Position numbers and translations under genes: made by a program. Shown one piece after another: positions 1-11,908 of a stretch of 64,000 nt of DNA. This DNA is from Saccharina japonica (taxonomy: Eukaryota; Sar; Phaeophyceae; Laminariales; Laminariaceae): NCBI GenBank assembly GCA_008828725.1, contig MEHQ01000646.1:198960-262959 (forward strand), in the 5' to 3' direction. Every line of letters starts with the position of its first letter. Position 1 is the stretch's first letter. Below the pieces are notes generated by a model, which saw only the letters and a program-made list of their open reading frames with translations, did no database searches and was not told the origin of the DNA.

Positions 1-110
1 GAAACTCTACGGGCAACGTATCGACTTCTTCCGAAGTTGGTGTACTTGTCGTATTTTCGTCGGTGAAGTCGAAACACACGCCAAGGACAAGTCACGGAGG
101 AAAACCAGAC
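1..110. repeat. Dispersed repeat fragment, copy of 41634-41735
   Basis: The first ~95 bases closely match 41634-41730, sharing the stretch around tcgaaacacacgccaaggac. This is the left-truncated edge of a repeat family whose other copies lie at 41.6-43.2 kb and 52.4-54.0 kb. No coding function was recognised. Confidence 0.6.
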
Positions 111-235
111 GACGGAGGAGTGCGATTTCGTATTCAGTATCTTTAGTCGATGTAGGCAAAGTGACACAGAGAGTAGTATTTAGTTCCTAAGTGTTTTGGA
201 AATATGCGTTGATTGGTATGAAGTAATAAATGTAA

Positions 236-320
236 TGCATCGTATGAATGCGGAACAACGAGTTTTTCAATTGTAACCCCCTGACGTATTCGTACCGTTC
301 AACAACCCTCCCCGGCTAAT
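236..320. repeat. Dispersed repeat fragment, copy of 51936-52020
   Basis: Bases 236-312 match 51936-52015, both containing a shared core of the form aaccccctga(c/t)gtattcgt. In both places the block lies near other parts of the 41.6/52.4-kb family, so it is probably another piece of that unit. Confidence 0.55.
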
Positions 321-2650
321 CTGTGATATAAGGGGGGAAGTTGGTCGAACACAGCTAGTTGTCAGAATTGAAGGAAACTACAGTGAAATCAAGTCATTAT
401 TTTTTTTGGCTACTTTTCAAAATCCGTGTCCGATTTTTAGGTGATCCACCGCATTCTTAGCCATTCTTGAGCAGCCCGTCATAAAGGCACTGCGTCCCAT
501 GCGATTATACTGCAGGTCGTGCATCGTGTATGCTGCGGGCGATACATAGGCATAAGCTAGCAGTTGTGTTGGCCGCATAACCTACAAAAATACAAAGTGA
601 ATGGTAGTAGGAGTGGCTGCGGTAATAACCGACTAAAGCTTGACCCACGTCAAGCAGTCAGTGGATGTGTTGAGTGTTCTCTCCTCACGTGTGCATGTAT
701 GTGGTGGCACGGCGGTGCCGGTCGAAGGAGGAACATCCGACCGCCGAGAGAGCCTATATGACGAGCAAAGCTCAAGCCTGATGATGGTATACTTTGATAC
801 GTACGTGCGGGTATTTTGTCAGTATCGATCTGCGTACTGTGCCTATGCGTATCTGCGTACAGCGTATCCGAGAGATTGTTTTGTGTTTTAGGCAGATTTT
901 CCAGGTCGTACAAGGTCGTACGTATATTTGTTCATTGTGCGTGCGGATCACTTTGATTGCACGTATTCTTTTTTTCGGACCATACGGTCCGGACCGTCCA
1001 CCCAAAAAGAAAGTGATTTCATTTCCCAACTATCATTTTCACACCTTGTTGATCGGGAAGGTATCCAGACCGCTGGCTAGTTGTTGCTGCATACAATATT
1101 CTTCGTTCTACGAATATCTTGTTGATAGGGATTTTCTCCAGACTATTCATAGATACGAACCCCGTACGTTTACTACCAGGGCAGTTGAACAGGCTACTTA
1201 CTGCTGTTTTGTTTCCTTCTTCGTACTTCTTCTACTTCTAGTCAACGGAGTAAAACAGGACACACCCAACAGCCGAATAAGAAACAGGCAAGCTGACTCA
1301 GACCGTGGTACTTACATAGTTGATAGTGTGTCGTTTCCATCAGAATTGCGATCGTATCGCAATCGAGTGAGTATATTTCGCGTTGCTTGTCTCCGGTCTT
1401 GATTGATGTGAGGATGAATTCATAATGACCAATTCGCAGAGTCTAGGAGGTACGCGAAAAAACGGTCACCCATACCTCCACGCCTACCGCTGAACTCAGC
1501 AGGAGCCCGGGGCCAGTATAGCTGCGCACCCGGCTAGATAGGTGCACTCGCAGAAGCCCAGAGGTAGAAAAAGGCGGAGTGATATTATGTGGTGTTATCC
1601 CAGCAGGTATCCACGTCTCATGCATGCCTACATATCAGTAGGCTAGGATGTCCTAGTGCGTACTGCATTCACCTACTGCTCCTATACGTTCGTACACTGA
1701 AACAAAGACTACTACTCGATTACTGTAATTACTGATGTAGGTACAAACCTACCCATACTGTGGAGGACATGCTGATGTTGCTACAGATGTACGTACCCAC
1801 TGCTGTACCCACAGTCCTAACCACTAAACAAAATTGTTGTACCTACTGCACGTACTTCACTTACAGCTGATGATGCATGTAGGCGTTTACTCCTGTACCT
1901 ACTGCATTAACTACTACAAAAGAAACAAATCAACATCCAACAAAATAGACTGGCAGGGGGGGGGATACAGGTATAGAATAAGTCACAACACCCGAACGAA
2001 GGCATAACCGAGAGAAGTTAATCGCAAATTGTGTAGGTATCTTGTGGACAACTCCGGAATCGCTACAGTAGAGTGCACGGACTCCATAGTCTTGATAAGA
2101 GCTCGACACCGGGACGACCTGAGACGGCTATTATCCCAGCCCTGGTACCCCCCTTAATTTCACTGGCCACCGTTGCAAGGTCCTCGGAGGTGATGCTGGC
2201 GAAAGTGCCGGCAACAACACAAGGGACTCTACCGGCGAGCGACATACGGCACCACAGCAGTCGGGGAAATACCACTTAAAACCACAAAGCAGGTGACAAC
2301 GGCCTCAAGGACGACGAACAGGAAGGATTCACAACAGTGTACAGCAGTAATTAAGCGAGAAGACATGTCACACATGCATACACGTGCTCGAGGTAGTCGC
2401 CGCTGCTCAAGTGGGGTGGTGTGTGGCACGTTCGAGCGGTCTCGGGGGGGGTTCAGTGCCACACGGGAGAGGCGGTGTGCCCTCAGGAGCATACTAAAAT
2501 CGAGAAAGTCTTGGACGCCCAAAGCGTGACTAGTAGTATTTCTACCGAGAGGTATACATATGTAAGGAGAACTCGCAGGCGCAGACACGTCACACAAAAG
2601 GGGGCCCTTCACAATGTGCAGCCTGGAGAACAACAAGTCGTAGAGCACCT
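321..2650. other. No recognisable gene
   Basis: An open frame at 794-1402 (+, 202 codons) has no recognisable domain and no clear splice or promoter support, so it is not called as a gene. Bases 1058-1080 resemble 5449-5475 (ccagaccgct core), another dispersed repeat. Between 1660 and 1915 a loose tacctactgc motif recurs several times. Nothing else stands out. Confidence 0.4.
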
Positions 2651-2689
2651 CAGAGGTAGGACCCTGATTACAAATTACCCGGGTACACG

Positions 2690-3267
2690 GCGGGCCCTAC
2701 CCGTTTGGCGGGTAGAGTCCGAGCTCAAAGCCCGCGGGTGGTCGTTGTCTGCGGGTACTTGTGTCGTCAAGAACCAGGTACCCCGGTACCCTTTCGGGTA
2801 CTCGCGGGTAATCTGTATTCCCGTTTCGGGATACCTGTACCTATCTCTAGGAAACCCTTAAAAAACATACACTCTCGCACATCGCACATATCAACCACAA
2901 TCACACGGGTTATGCATACGGCAACATCGTCACACTATACCGACTGTACTGACTGGGTACAATGAAAAGCAACAGCCCGATGCTTTAAGCAGGAGTATCA
3001 AAACAAAACCGCGGGTTTTGGAGCCTGCCGTAACTAGCATAGTCGAGCCGGGTATCCGGGTATCCGTGGGTTGTGGGGTAGACTCAGGTAATCCGTGTTC
3101 CCGTTTCACTACGTCCGTACATTATATGTAGGAAACCCTTAAAAAACACGAACATGGCACCCACAATTACACGGGGTACGCATACGGCAATATCGTCGCA
3201 CGGTACCGACCGGGCACAATGAGCAGCATCAACCTGACGCTTTGATCAGGAGTATAAAAGGGCAGAA
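2690..3267. repeat. Imperfect tandem duplication of about 290 bp
   Basis: The block from about 2800 to 3005 recurs at about 3090-3262. Shared landmarks in the same order are ggaaacccttaaaaaaca, an acacggg/acggggt segment, catacggcaa, a gggcacaatga-like segment and a final caggagtat. The DNA before each copy is dense in short cgggta words. The two copies differ mainly by small indels. Confidence 0.6.
3253..3260 (+). promoter_or_regulatory. TATA-like box at the end of the second duplicate
   Basis: The second copy of the duplication ends with agTATAAAAGggc, a good TATA-box match. The first copy has tatcaaaac at the equivalent place, so the box is copy-specific. No convincing gene follows: the first downstream ATG on this strand opens a frame of only about 16 codons. 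It may be the core promoter of a mobile element or fortuitous. Confidence 0.25.
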
Positions 3268-3469
3268 CTAACGAGAAAGACAGCGAATACGATTTGAGTC
3301 AAGAACGAGTATGGGAAACACACTGAAACGGGGGGCGCTCGTTACCCAGACTAAGCCCTGAACATGCACTAGAGGCCTCTCATCGGAGAAAGACCGTAGA
3401 AAGGCGGTTGTCAGCACCGGCCGCGGAAGTCGATGCCATTGTTTCGACCCACAATACACTCGAACCGGC

Positions 3470-5170
3470 AGACGAACATGAACAACGATACTGCTACACT
3501 ATCCGCACGTAACCCTGAAATCCAAGTACAGCAATATTATACAGTATTGAACCCCGACACTGTGATAGTATGGCAATGCAGTTTAGTAGTAGTGGGGCCT
3601 GTATAAGGGGTGTACTGTAGTGCACCGATATTCTGGGGTCGTATCTCGAAAAACTAAGGCGATAACCGCTCTATCGGGTAGATACAGTGCTTAATTGTAC
3701 TCGTATGTACATAAAGAGAGGACCGAGTATTCCTATTAATAACTCAAGGTTCTTGCCCTCTCTGCCCACCGCCTAACTTTGCACAATATCACTGCTGTGT
3801 TCTCCCTATGAAGAGGATGGTATGTGCAGCCCCGTACCTTCCGTTTCACATACTTCTGTCCGCCCTCCACTTCTTCGTCTGTCGCTGCGCCGCATGGCAG
3901 CGTCAACCTCCACGCAACCTCAAGTTATCGCAAGTATACATAAGCCTGTGTTGGAAGACAGCACGCGGAATAGGGGTTGTCGGGTGCCTCACACACGGCG
4001 TGGTCTGCAATCTTCGCGGAATATCGCGTAGTTGTTGAGTTTTTGTAGTGGCAGGTACACGTCTGGGTTAACATAAATACAGAACAAAAGCCTTGCAGCC
4101 CCACCGTACCATTTACATAATATACACGTGGCAGCAGAAGATCCTGCTCGCACTCTGTGTAGGGGTAAACAACAGGTTCGGGTCCCACATCACAACCAAG
4201 GCGAGTTCAGACGTGGTTTTATGTGTCGCGGCTTTGGGGGCGATCACTTGAATTTGATATTGCTGGTAAACTGAAATTGCTGCTACTATTGCTCCTGATG
4301 TGGGTACCACCGCACCAATATATTCCGTCCATATGTTGTGGGGGGTACGTGACCGTTCGACCTCGTATCTTGACACCGTGATACCGTACTCGTACACACC
4401 ACACCGCCAACTGCACGACGCATTATACGTACTATTTTTTTTGTTCGTGTAGCAGTACGCACGCGTACAATTGGGTATAACGTCTCCAACCACGCCCACT
4501 TCCGCAAAACCTAATGATCGCAATACTCCCTAATAGCTGTACGACAAATCTTCTGCAGTTGCGGGCCTGTTAGCACTTCCCCCGCGACGTGAGGAGCCCC
4601 TTCTGTGATGTGTGTTCCGGGAGTGTAACTGCGGAGCAAATATAGGGGTTCCCACGAACCCCTGTTTCCCGGTTGAGGCATTTTTCTAACAGTTTTTCTC
4701 GAATCAAACCTCTCGTGCAAGTGGGAGGGGCAGGCAGAGAAGAAGAGGGCTGGCGAACGGCTGCCCGTGTCCGCCTGTCCTCATGAACGGGTCTAGGACT
4801 TGGAAAGGCGACACGCAGTTCCTTTAATGTCAAATTATGTTCGCTCCACCTCGAGATATCACTGACAGGGTGCACACGCGGAATTGTCCGGAAGGCTGCA
4901 TGCTGTTGGGCACGCCGTACGTGCTCCTGTGCTTGGCGTATCGCACACCCCCCACCTCTGATGCCGATACGCTACCGGGGCAGATGGTGGATGCTAGGCT
5001 GTCGCGGCGTGCAAAAACTGTCGCGACGCCGCTGCTGTACGCTCAGAACGGACTTTGAGAGTCGAGCGGACAAGGGGGGTACCCGAGGTATGTTTTCTGG
5101 GGGTTACTGTTTCCGCTCACCTTTTCACTCGATAATCTGTGGTCACCTTAGGGATTTCCAAATAGTCACT
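3470..5170. other. No recognisable gene
   Basis: Only short overlapping frames occur on both strands, none with a recognisable domain. Composition does not differ clearly from the surrounding non-coding DNA. Confidence 0.4.
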
Positions 5171-5199
5171 GCAGTCACAGACTGGAAAACGTATAGCTG

Positions 5200-5405
5200 C
5201 TGCTACCTGTCGCCTTTGCTTCTTGCAATTGCCGTCTCGCGAGTCGGCGGTCGCTCGCGATATGACCTGTAGCCTTGAGCTGAGCGCGGCGTCGAGTGTC
5301 GGCCGGCGGTCGCTGGCGTATAGAGGGGGGCATGTTCTTCATGCAATAAGTGTGTCGTGTAACACACCGTCGGCTGCTGCCGCTCGTTCGCTGCTGGATA
5401 TTCTC
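5200..5405. repeat. Dispersed repeat shared with 55010-55430
   Basis: The segment containing gtcgagtgtcggccggcggt and ctgccgctcgttcgctgctg has close counterparts at 55015-55035 and 55385-55415, with matching ctcgcgatat and tgtcgtgt landmarks. The 55-kb copy lies directly upstream of the gypsy element. The minus-strand frame at 5203-5685 (160 codons) overlaps it but has no recognisable domain. Confidence 0.5.
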
Positions 5406-6117
5406 GGTCCGACGAATCAGTAGACCGACCAAAATCTTGGTCATTAGGAAGGTGTCCAGACCGCTCGCTAGCTTCGGCATCGTACATACGGTATGTATGT
5501 ACTATTTGTATGCTTAAGGAATTTCTGGATTGGATACTGTACTTAGGGCAATGCCGGTCGTACTGAGAGTATCGCAGTACTATAGCATCCTCGTAAATAC
5601 TGGGGAACTCACTACGATGAGTCGATAGTTGTTTAGTTTTTCCTCGGACGTTTTTCGTCATGCGATTCAAAAACAAAATATCCAACTACGAGTAACCCTT
5701 TTGAGATATACGGGAGATAGGAGGGAAACTGCCACAAGCTTCCACCTTTTCGTCGACACCAATATCAGTACGGACTCAGATTCGGCTTGAGTTTGTAGCA
5801 CTTTCCTTTCTTGTCTGAGTAGCGTCGAGGAGACGTCAGGTTGTTGCAGCATCCAGGTGTAACGCCAAGCTGGATGAACGACACGAAGAGTGTGGTAAGG
5901 GGGACTGCCCTTTCCTCGCAGTCGAGGATCTTGGGTGTCGTCAGGCATTGCTTATGAACGGGACAGCATGTGGGGCTGACGAACACTGCACGTAGTGTTG
6001 AACTACGAACGACCACAGTAATACAATAATATATGGATATATGTGACCTCGGCGAAGGGTGAAACCGGCGCAGAGCATATTCATACGACGGTATGGCCGA
6101 GAGCATGGGACACCAAA

Positions 6118-6169
6118 AGTACTCGGAGTGCGATTATATGTATATAATATTCAGAACCCCGAGTACTTC
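6118..6169. repeat. Hairpin with aagtactcgg arms
   Basis: AAGTACTCGG at 6118-6127 is inverted as CCGAGTACTT at 6160-6169 around an AT-rich loop of about 32 bases containing tatatgtatata. The arm sequence is the same motif that fills the palindromic array at 51690-51920. Confidence 0.5.
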
Positions 6170-7019
6170 ATGTCCTTGCCGCTCACAATACGATTGCATG
6201 GGTATACTAATAAGCGTATATATAATGCCAGGTACCTTCTAATCAGCACCTTTAACACCCTTACATTAATTAACACTCTTCTCGTACGATAAATCGACGA
6301 GACGGGAGATAAGCAACGCGGGTGATACTCATTTGCGATACTAATGTAAGCGTAGTATCCAAGACACGGTGGGTTCAACTCCGGTGCTTGCGACGCTGAT
6401 GGTCTGGAATAGATGGTTAGGGGTGGGGCTGGCTGCTTCCTTTAGAGTAGTTGTGTTATTTTCTGTCGATACCCTATACATTAGTAACCCTTACTCCAAC
6501 CCCCTACTAATTGTTTTTTTTCGGAGTAAAGACGGTTAATGTAATGATATTTAATGAGTGCGCTGGGTATACTCCTTATCGACGGGTGGTTGTAGTCGAC
6601 CACAACTACTCTAACTTTGGAAATTATTTTACTTCTGCAGAGCACCACGAGCAAATCGATGGAATACGCATACTCGTATAATAAAGCAAAACCCGACTCG
6701 GATAGCACACCGTCGTGAAATTGAACAGAAACAACGTTTGTATTCTGTTTAATCGACCAAATGGTGTGAGGAACACCAGTACTTACTTGCTTGGTCTACG
6801 TCTTCGGGACGGTACGAGTATACTCCACACGGCTACCAAGCCCCAAAAATGATGTTGTAAATTCTGTATGGATCTATCGGTACCATTCGCAGCAGTCGCA
6901 CTCATAGAGCGTAACGTACGTATCAGCAGCAGTAATATATCAGTCGTACTGTACGTGTTCCCGTCTGACTTTGATCGCTAGGGCTACTTCGAAAAGGTCC
7001 CGGATGCACAATACTTTAC

Positions 7020-7430
7020 TCTTTCGTGGCAGTGTCCGCGGTTGTTGCCGCCATTGATGTCGCGGCATGTCGCAGAACGGTGATTCTGGCGCCGCACGTG
7101 CCGCGCGTTTTCCCCTGGATGTTGCCGTGCTCCCGTGGTACTTGCCATGGCATGCCATATGAAAACGCAGAGGCAATGTCCACGGTAAGGCCCACAGCAA
7201 GGCCCACGGCAAGCCCGCGACAATGTCCGGCGCAAGTGTCGCGGCAAGTGTCGAGGCATGACCCGCGACGACCGCCGGGGCAACCATCGCGGCGACCACC
7301 ACAGCAAGTGCCGCGGCAAGTGTCGGTGCGAGTATCGCGAACATTTTCGCGGCATTACCCACGGCAAGTACCGCGGCAAGCGGAAGGGTCAAGTGTCGCG
7401 GCAAGTACCGCGGTCTCCAGTAGTGGTCAC
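7020..7430. repeat. Minisatellite of about 12 bp, gcggcaagtgtc orientation
   Basis: Degenerate tandem copies of GCGGCAAGTGTC/GCGGCAAGTACC run through this block. It forms the left half of an inverted pair: the block at 7780-8110 carries the reverse complement. Its open frames read as Arg/Gln/Val/Ser repeats and are by-products of the repeat. Confidence 0.75.
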
Positions 7431-7646
7431 CTGCTAAAATTGAATATTCCTAAGGTAGTCATTTGCACACTATGTTGGCGTAGGGGCATATATAAGCGGC
7501 TCAATCAACCTAGAGTATTTCCAAGCCACAGCATCTCGAGCGAGACGAATTGACCTAGAGTATTTCCAAGCACAGTATACACCCTGGCTGAATCGACCTA
7601 GAGTCTTACCAAGCACAGCATCCCAGCACTGATCATTGGTATAGGG

Positions 7647-7682
7647 TTCTGGTTCTGGTTCGGGTTAGGGTGCGGTTCGGAG
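7647..7682. repeat. Short G-rich ggttctggttcgggttaggg tract
   Basis: A run of ggttctggttctggttcgggttagggtgcgg-type hexamer-like words lies between the two opposed minisatellites. It resembles a degenerate telomere-type repeat but is too short and irregular to be called interstitial telomere. Confidence 0.25.
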
Positions 7683-7779
7683 GGTCGGCGTCAAGCGCCA
7701 ATCATAAAACCTCCGCTAAGATTGATTATCAGGGGGTGCCCATGGATGGATTCGAGTAGCTTTCCCATCCGAGTATACA

Positions 7780-8115
7780 ATTTGCCGCGACACGATCCGC
7801 GACACCATCCACGACATTTGTCGAGGTGATTGCCCCGATACTCGCATTCCTTGCCGTGACACCTGCCGCGACACGTGGCGCGATACTTGCAGCGGGCCTT
7901 CCTGCGACACGTTCCGCGACACTTGCCGCGACACCTTCCACGGTTCTTGCCGCGACACTCGTCATGACACTAACCGCGATACTAGCCGCGTCACTTGCCG
8001 CGACACTTGCCGCGACACTTGCCGATGGCCTTGCCGTGGACCGTGTCACGGCAGATGCTCTCCGGCATGTCACTACATGCCGTGGCAGTGTCCGTGACAT
8101 GTGATATGCTGCGGA
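7780..8115. repeat. Minisatellite of about 12 bp, gccgcgacactt orientation
   Basis: Tandem degenerate copies of GCCGCGACACTT, the reverse complement of the unit at 7020-7430, separated from it by ~350 bp of unrelated sequence. Together they make a long imperfect inverted repeat. Confidence 0.75.
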
Positions 8116-8844
8116 CACTGCCACGATATGCTGTGGACGATGTCAAAACAAAGTAATGTAATGTACATCCGCGAAAGGTACGGGTATATACTCCACACCA
8201 CTGAGACCCCAAAGGGATGATATACGAGTCTATTCACCGCTTAATAATAATTTGCAGTACAACTGCAGTACTGGACACCTTATGAGAAACAGGATAAACA
8301 AAAAGCCAGTCTGAGATGACGAGGAAAGTAGGAAAATCTGAGACGTTGTCTTGAAATTTACGTAGAAAGCACCCTCTCTCAAATACGAAATGCAGCCTGA
8401 ACCATAATTCCTGTTTCTTATTTGATGTCCAGTACTGTAGTCGCACTCACACCGTATAATATACCAGGTACGTGCGGCGTGGTTAACAGGTTCGGCGGGC
8501 TTCCGAGCAATGGGCTCGGCGAGAGGTCCCGTCACGCGTTTATTACCAAACATAAAACCCGTTGATTAAATAAAGGACTTTGATTGTCACTATTTTCGAG
8601 TCAAATGTATATTTCATCGGGGTGTAAATGAAATGATATAAGATACACGTACTCTACCTTTACTGGTAGTTCTCGATGAACGAGAGCGGTGCCAATGTGA
8701 TACTACCGTACGGGGTGTACTTGAAAGCACCTTGTGCCTGGTATTTCTGATATATGCTACTTATCTTGAGTGAGCTTGGGCTCGGTGCTCTTGGCGAGGG
8801 GCGAGTACTTACTCGTCGTGAATACCATTCGACACAACTTGTTT

Positions 8845-9495
8845 GTACGACGGGGGACTCGTGTTATCGGCTCTATGGTAAAGCTCGACGGTCTGCGAGC
8901 ACCAGGACGTGGTGGAAGTTATCACGCACCCACAACCGCGCCTACCCCCCCTATTTATATACCCATGGTCCCAACTACCAGACGTTTCATGTACTCATCA
9001 TATATATATCAGACAACTACGACGGGGGATTGCTCTCATCAACTCTATGATAGGTATCGACGGTGTGCGGGCACCGGCTCGTGCTGGGAAGGATAGTCAC
9101 ATAATCATGGTCGCAACTACCAGAGTGCCAGGTACCGGCGTCGACGACTATGCTCTCGTGGATGCTATCGTGTGGGGGGTTCGAGTGCTGTGTTGCTGTG
9201 GGTGATCTGCTGACTGATACTGGCAGTGGATAGTGGTCGCCACGTATCACGGTATCGCGGTCCGGGCGCATACTCATGGTTCCAACTACCAGACGTGGCA
9301 GGTACCGTTGTCGACTGCCATGGCCTCATGGATGCTATTGTGTGGTGGGTTGTGGGGCTGCGGGGCGGTACGTATACTCGTACCTTCACATATCTGGCAG
9401 TATTACTGCAGTACGTACTCATCGTACATAGCAGACAACACATCTACGCAACACGACGAGGGACTCGTCTCATCAGCTCGACCCGTACGAGGTAT
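8845..9495. repeat. Tandem block repeats led by acgacggggga
   Basis: A unit beginning acgacggggga, followed by ctctatg and (a/c)tcgacggt(g/c)tgcg, occurs at about 8847, 9019 and, shortened, at 9455. The 47-49 kb copy has the same three units at about 48494, 48670 and 49126, so the internal duplication predates the segmental duplication. Confidence 0.55.
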
Positions 9496-9590
9496 GAACT
9501 GAGAGCCACGCAAAAATCACGCAACAATCACGCGTAGAACGCAGACAAAACTTCGAATAAACAAACAAGAGTGGACATCAACATCCACTG

Positions 9591-10890
9591 CTCGGAGTAC
9601 CACCCCAGACGATCGGAGAATCACCGATCACAGCCCGACTTGCGCTTTATCAGATGTATAAAAATAGTTATCGCAACTTCCTCCGTGGCCGCCGATACGC
9701 GACACTGACTTCGTAAAACCCGGGAGAGATCCTCCGGGAAATGATCGTACATGCCCCTGTGGGTACCCCGCCAACCCGACACGGCCGCAAGGCAGCAAAC
9801 CGACAACTCTCTCTACGGTTGTAACAAAGCAGTGCGTTCAGCGCGACCGCATAGGGCACAAAAACGCAAACTACAGTGCGGTCGTGACGCTCTCGTGCGA
9901 TCCTGAATTACGCAATACGGAAGACTGGTGCTACGGTAGAGGGGTCGCTTTAAAGTCCAATATTGTCAGCGGATGAAACCCACTCCGCCGAGTGACCAAT
10001 ATATTTCTTCGCGGTTTTTAAGTCTCAACCCTTTACGTTTTCGAGGTATGGACCACCATGGTATGCTTGCTACTGTGCGACCACAACATATTCCTCCGTC
10101 CATTTTTGAGTGAGGTAAAGCGCCACTCGCCCGAGTGGAGTAAACGTGGTAGTGAAAAGCAGGCTACCCCCCCCCTACCGCAGCGCCAGTCGTAACGATT
10201 TACCACGGCCACGCGGCAACTGGTGCCGCGTCGATGCCCTTCAATATCTCTCCAACTGATGCTTCGCAATATCAGCAGATTCGGCAGCAGCGGCAGCAGC
10301 AGCAGCATGGTTAGCAGCCGCCGCCCCAGCAGCAGTCCCAGTAGCCCCAGGAAATCGCACACTGCATGTAGCAAAGGTACTGTAGACAGTACCAGATATG
10401 AAATTTGCTTGGCAAAAAGACAGAAAGGCGCGCCCCCATGTATTTTAACCTTTGTGTGAATACGTAGTTTAAAAAATAATATGCGGTTCTTTGTTAACGG
10501 GGTGAAAATGCATTAATTTGTGTCTGTGTCCTCCGTTTGGCATGCATTGCGATTCCCTAGTGATGAAACTTGATAGTGTCGCCTCGAGGCGTAACTATCG
10601 AGCGGTTACTCAATAAAGTTATCTGCGGCACATTTGTTAAAACCCCGGCGGCTGCGCCGTGAACGCGACGATTTTGCGCCATACGACAACAAAGCGAACA
10701 TAGGGTGAGGATCATAGGCAGAGCCAGTGACGTATATTGAGTATGTACTGTGCCGGCTACGCTTGTTTTTTTTGCAGCGTGAGTTGCTGCATTTTCTTTA
10801 TCCGTTGCCCAACTATACTACACCGAACAACGCAAGATATTGTACGCGTTCGGTCGTGACTTCTAGGCTCGTCTTTTTGACGTATCGCGA
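9591..10890. other. No recognisable gene; one palindrome
   Basis: Short frames only. Bases 10572-10599 form a near-perfect 28-bp palindrome (GATAGT arms around CGCCTCGAGGCG), followed at about 10610 by aataaa. A GCAGCA-rich patch lies near 10285-10305. A promoter or terminator role cannot be shown. Confidence 0.35.
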
Positions 10891-10896
10891 CTTCTA

Positions 10897-11050
10897 TTAC
10901 GAGTCGTAGCAAGCAGTAGATGCCAATCTTCCAATAGTTATGCCATTCTCGAACTTCAGCATATTTGCAGGGTTCAACATAACAACAGGTCCTCCCAGCC
11001 ACCGAATGCCTCCTACGGCTGTCCTCAACGGTTTGTTGCCCAAGTGGAAA
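10897..11050 (-). pseudogene. 3' part of a DIRS-like frame split by an LTR element
   Basis: On the minus strand an open frame reads in from the retrotransposon border at 11050 and ends at a TAA at 10897. It contains GIRWLGG and LNPANMLKFENG. Its 5' part lies across the insertion at 15535-15744. When the 4.5-kb element and one target-site copy are set aside, the two halves are in the same frame. The order GRSFMNRF, then GIRWLGG resembles the end of the RT/RNase H region of DIRS-type elements (GR-F-RR, then DLRWW). This is recognition by pattern only, and other identities are possible. Confidence 0.45.
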
Positions 11051-11330
11051 TGTTGATTGGGCTTGCAATATATACCACAGATGCAATGACCGTTACAGGT
11101 ATTAGGGAGTTCATATACTTGATGAGGCCTTATTGAGTGAGGTGAAGTACGGACCACCTTTCTTAGCTCGTGTGGTCCCGTGCTTGCTGACTTCGCTTCG
11201 CTTCTGCTTCGAGGTCCGATAATATATATTTACTGAACTACCTGGTGTATGTCTACATAGAAGAGCGCTCCAGCACCTCGACCCTGTCCGCTTGTGTAAG
11301 GGCCCGTCATCCGGCCGGGGTTGAATCAAC
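11051..11330 (+). repeat. Left LTR
   Basis: Matches 15272-15534 along its length: gggagttcatatacttgatg, agctcgtgtggtcccg, cttcgaggtccgataatata and gcgctccagcacctcgaccc are shared. It contains a TATATAT run near 11220 that could be its promoter. The end is placed at the inverted tip AATCAAC(A); no tRNA primer-binding site is obvious immediately after it. Confidence 0.8.
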
Positions 11331-11353
11331 ACGCTTTAGCGAGTCGACGATAA

Positions 11354-11908
11354 TCCTGGGTTGCTAGGGGCATCAGGCGGTACAGCCCTCGGTGGAGCGA
11401 GGGTGGGTTATTCCGCATCGAGGTGAATGACGAGAAACTAGATAAATCGAAGACGGTGCAGCTGATGGGGATCATGGATAATATGTACTGCGAGCCCCTT
11501 GTTCTGGTTGAACGCATCGTGCACTTTGAAGGCGCTTGGGCCGCGCGTACGGGGAGGGTTACGGTGCTCGCGAAGGAGAGGGCCCGTCTCAACGTGGTGG
11601 AATATCGGATTTCGTCGGCACAGCAGCAAATAAAGTGGTTGCAAGATGTCATTGACCCTATACGGTCGCAGCAGCAGGAGCGTGAAGGCGAGCAGCGGCA
11701 GCAGCTGCAGGAGAAGCAGCAATCGCAGCAGTTGGCAGCAGCAGCAAGGAGGGAGGGAGTCCATCGGGAGGAGATGGAGGTGATGATGCGAGAGTTGGCA
11801 GCAGCGAAGCTGAGTGCTGCAACGAGCGAGGCCCAGCTCGCTGACTTTGAGAGGATAACGATAGAGCAGAGGAGGACAGCAGTCAGGACGTCGGTGCCGC
11901 AAGAATAG
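11354..11908 (+). CDS. Gag-like coiled-coil protein of the LTR element
   Basis: The frame is open from just after a TAA at 11351-11353 and closes with TAG at 11906-11908. No ATG is obvious at its head, so the start is uncertain. The N-terminal part holds SEGGLFRIEVNDEKLDKSK and LVERIVHFEGAWAARTG. The C-terminal half is a Gln/Glu/Ala-rich coiled coil (QQQEREGEQRQQLQEK and ELAAAKLSAATSEAQLADFE). Position directly after the 5' LTR and the coiled coil suggest a structural gag protein. No zinc knuckle is seen. The long minus-strand frame over the same bases is an antisense shadow. Confidence 0.5.
   Translation, partial: SWVARGIRRYSPRWSEGGLFRIEVNDEKLDKSKTVQLMGIMDNMYCEPLVLVERIVHFEGAWAARTGRVTVLAKERARLNVVEYRISSAQQQIKWLQDVIDPIRSQQQEREGEQRQQLQEKQQSQQLAAAARREGVHREEMEVMMRELAAAKLSAATSEAQLADFERITIEQRRTAVRTSVPQE

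Larger units (their letters stand above)
6330..9590. repeat. Segmental duplication, expanded copy of 47150-49250
   Basis: Landmarks recur in the same order in both blocks: a tgcttgcgacgc / ggttgcgacgc start, agagtagttgtg, a gtagtcgaccacaactact-like segment, ggcaccattcgcagcagtcg, tatatactccacacc, gtacttgaaagcacc and the acgacggggga repeats. This copy is longer because bases about 6990-8170, which hold two minisatellite arrays, have no counterpart at 47.8 kb. No conserved long reading frame spans the two copies, so a non-coding repeat or dead element is more likely than a gene family. Confidence 0.7.

Noticed and set aside
7647..7682. Interstitial telomere
   Set aside because: Only one ttaggg-like word in an irregular G-rich tract.
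7026..8124. Arg/Gln/Val/Ser and Ala/Val repeat frames on both strands
   Set aside because: By-products of the 12-bp minisatellites; absent from the sister duplication.
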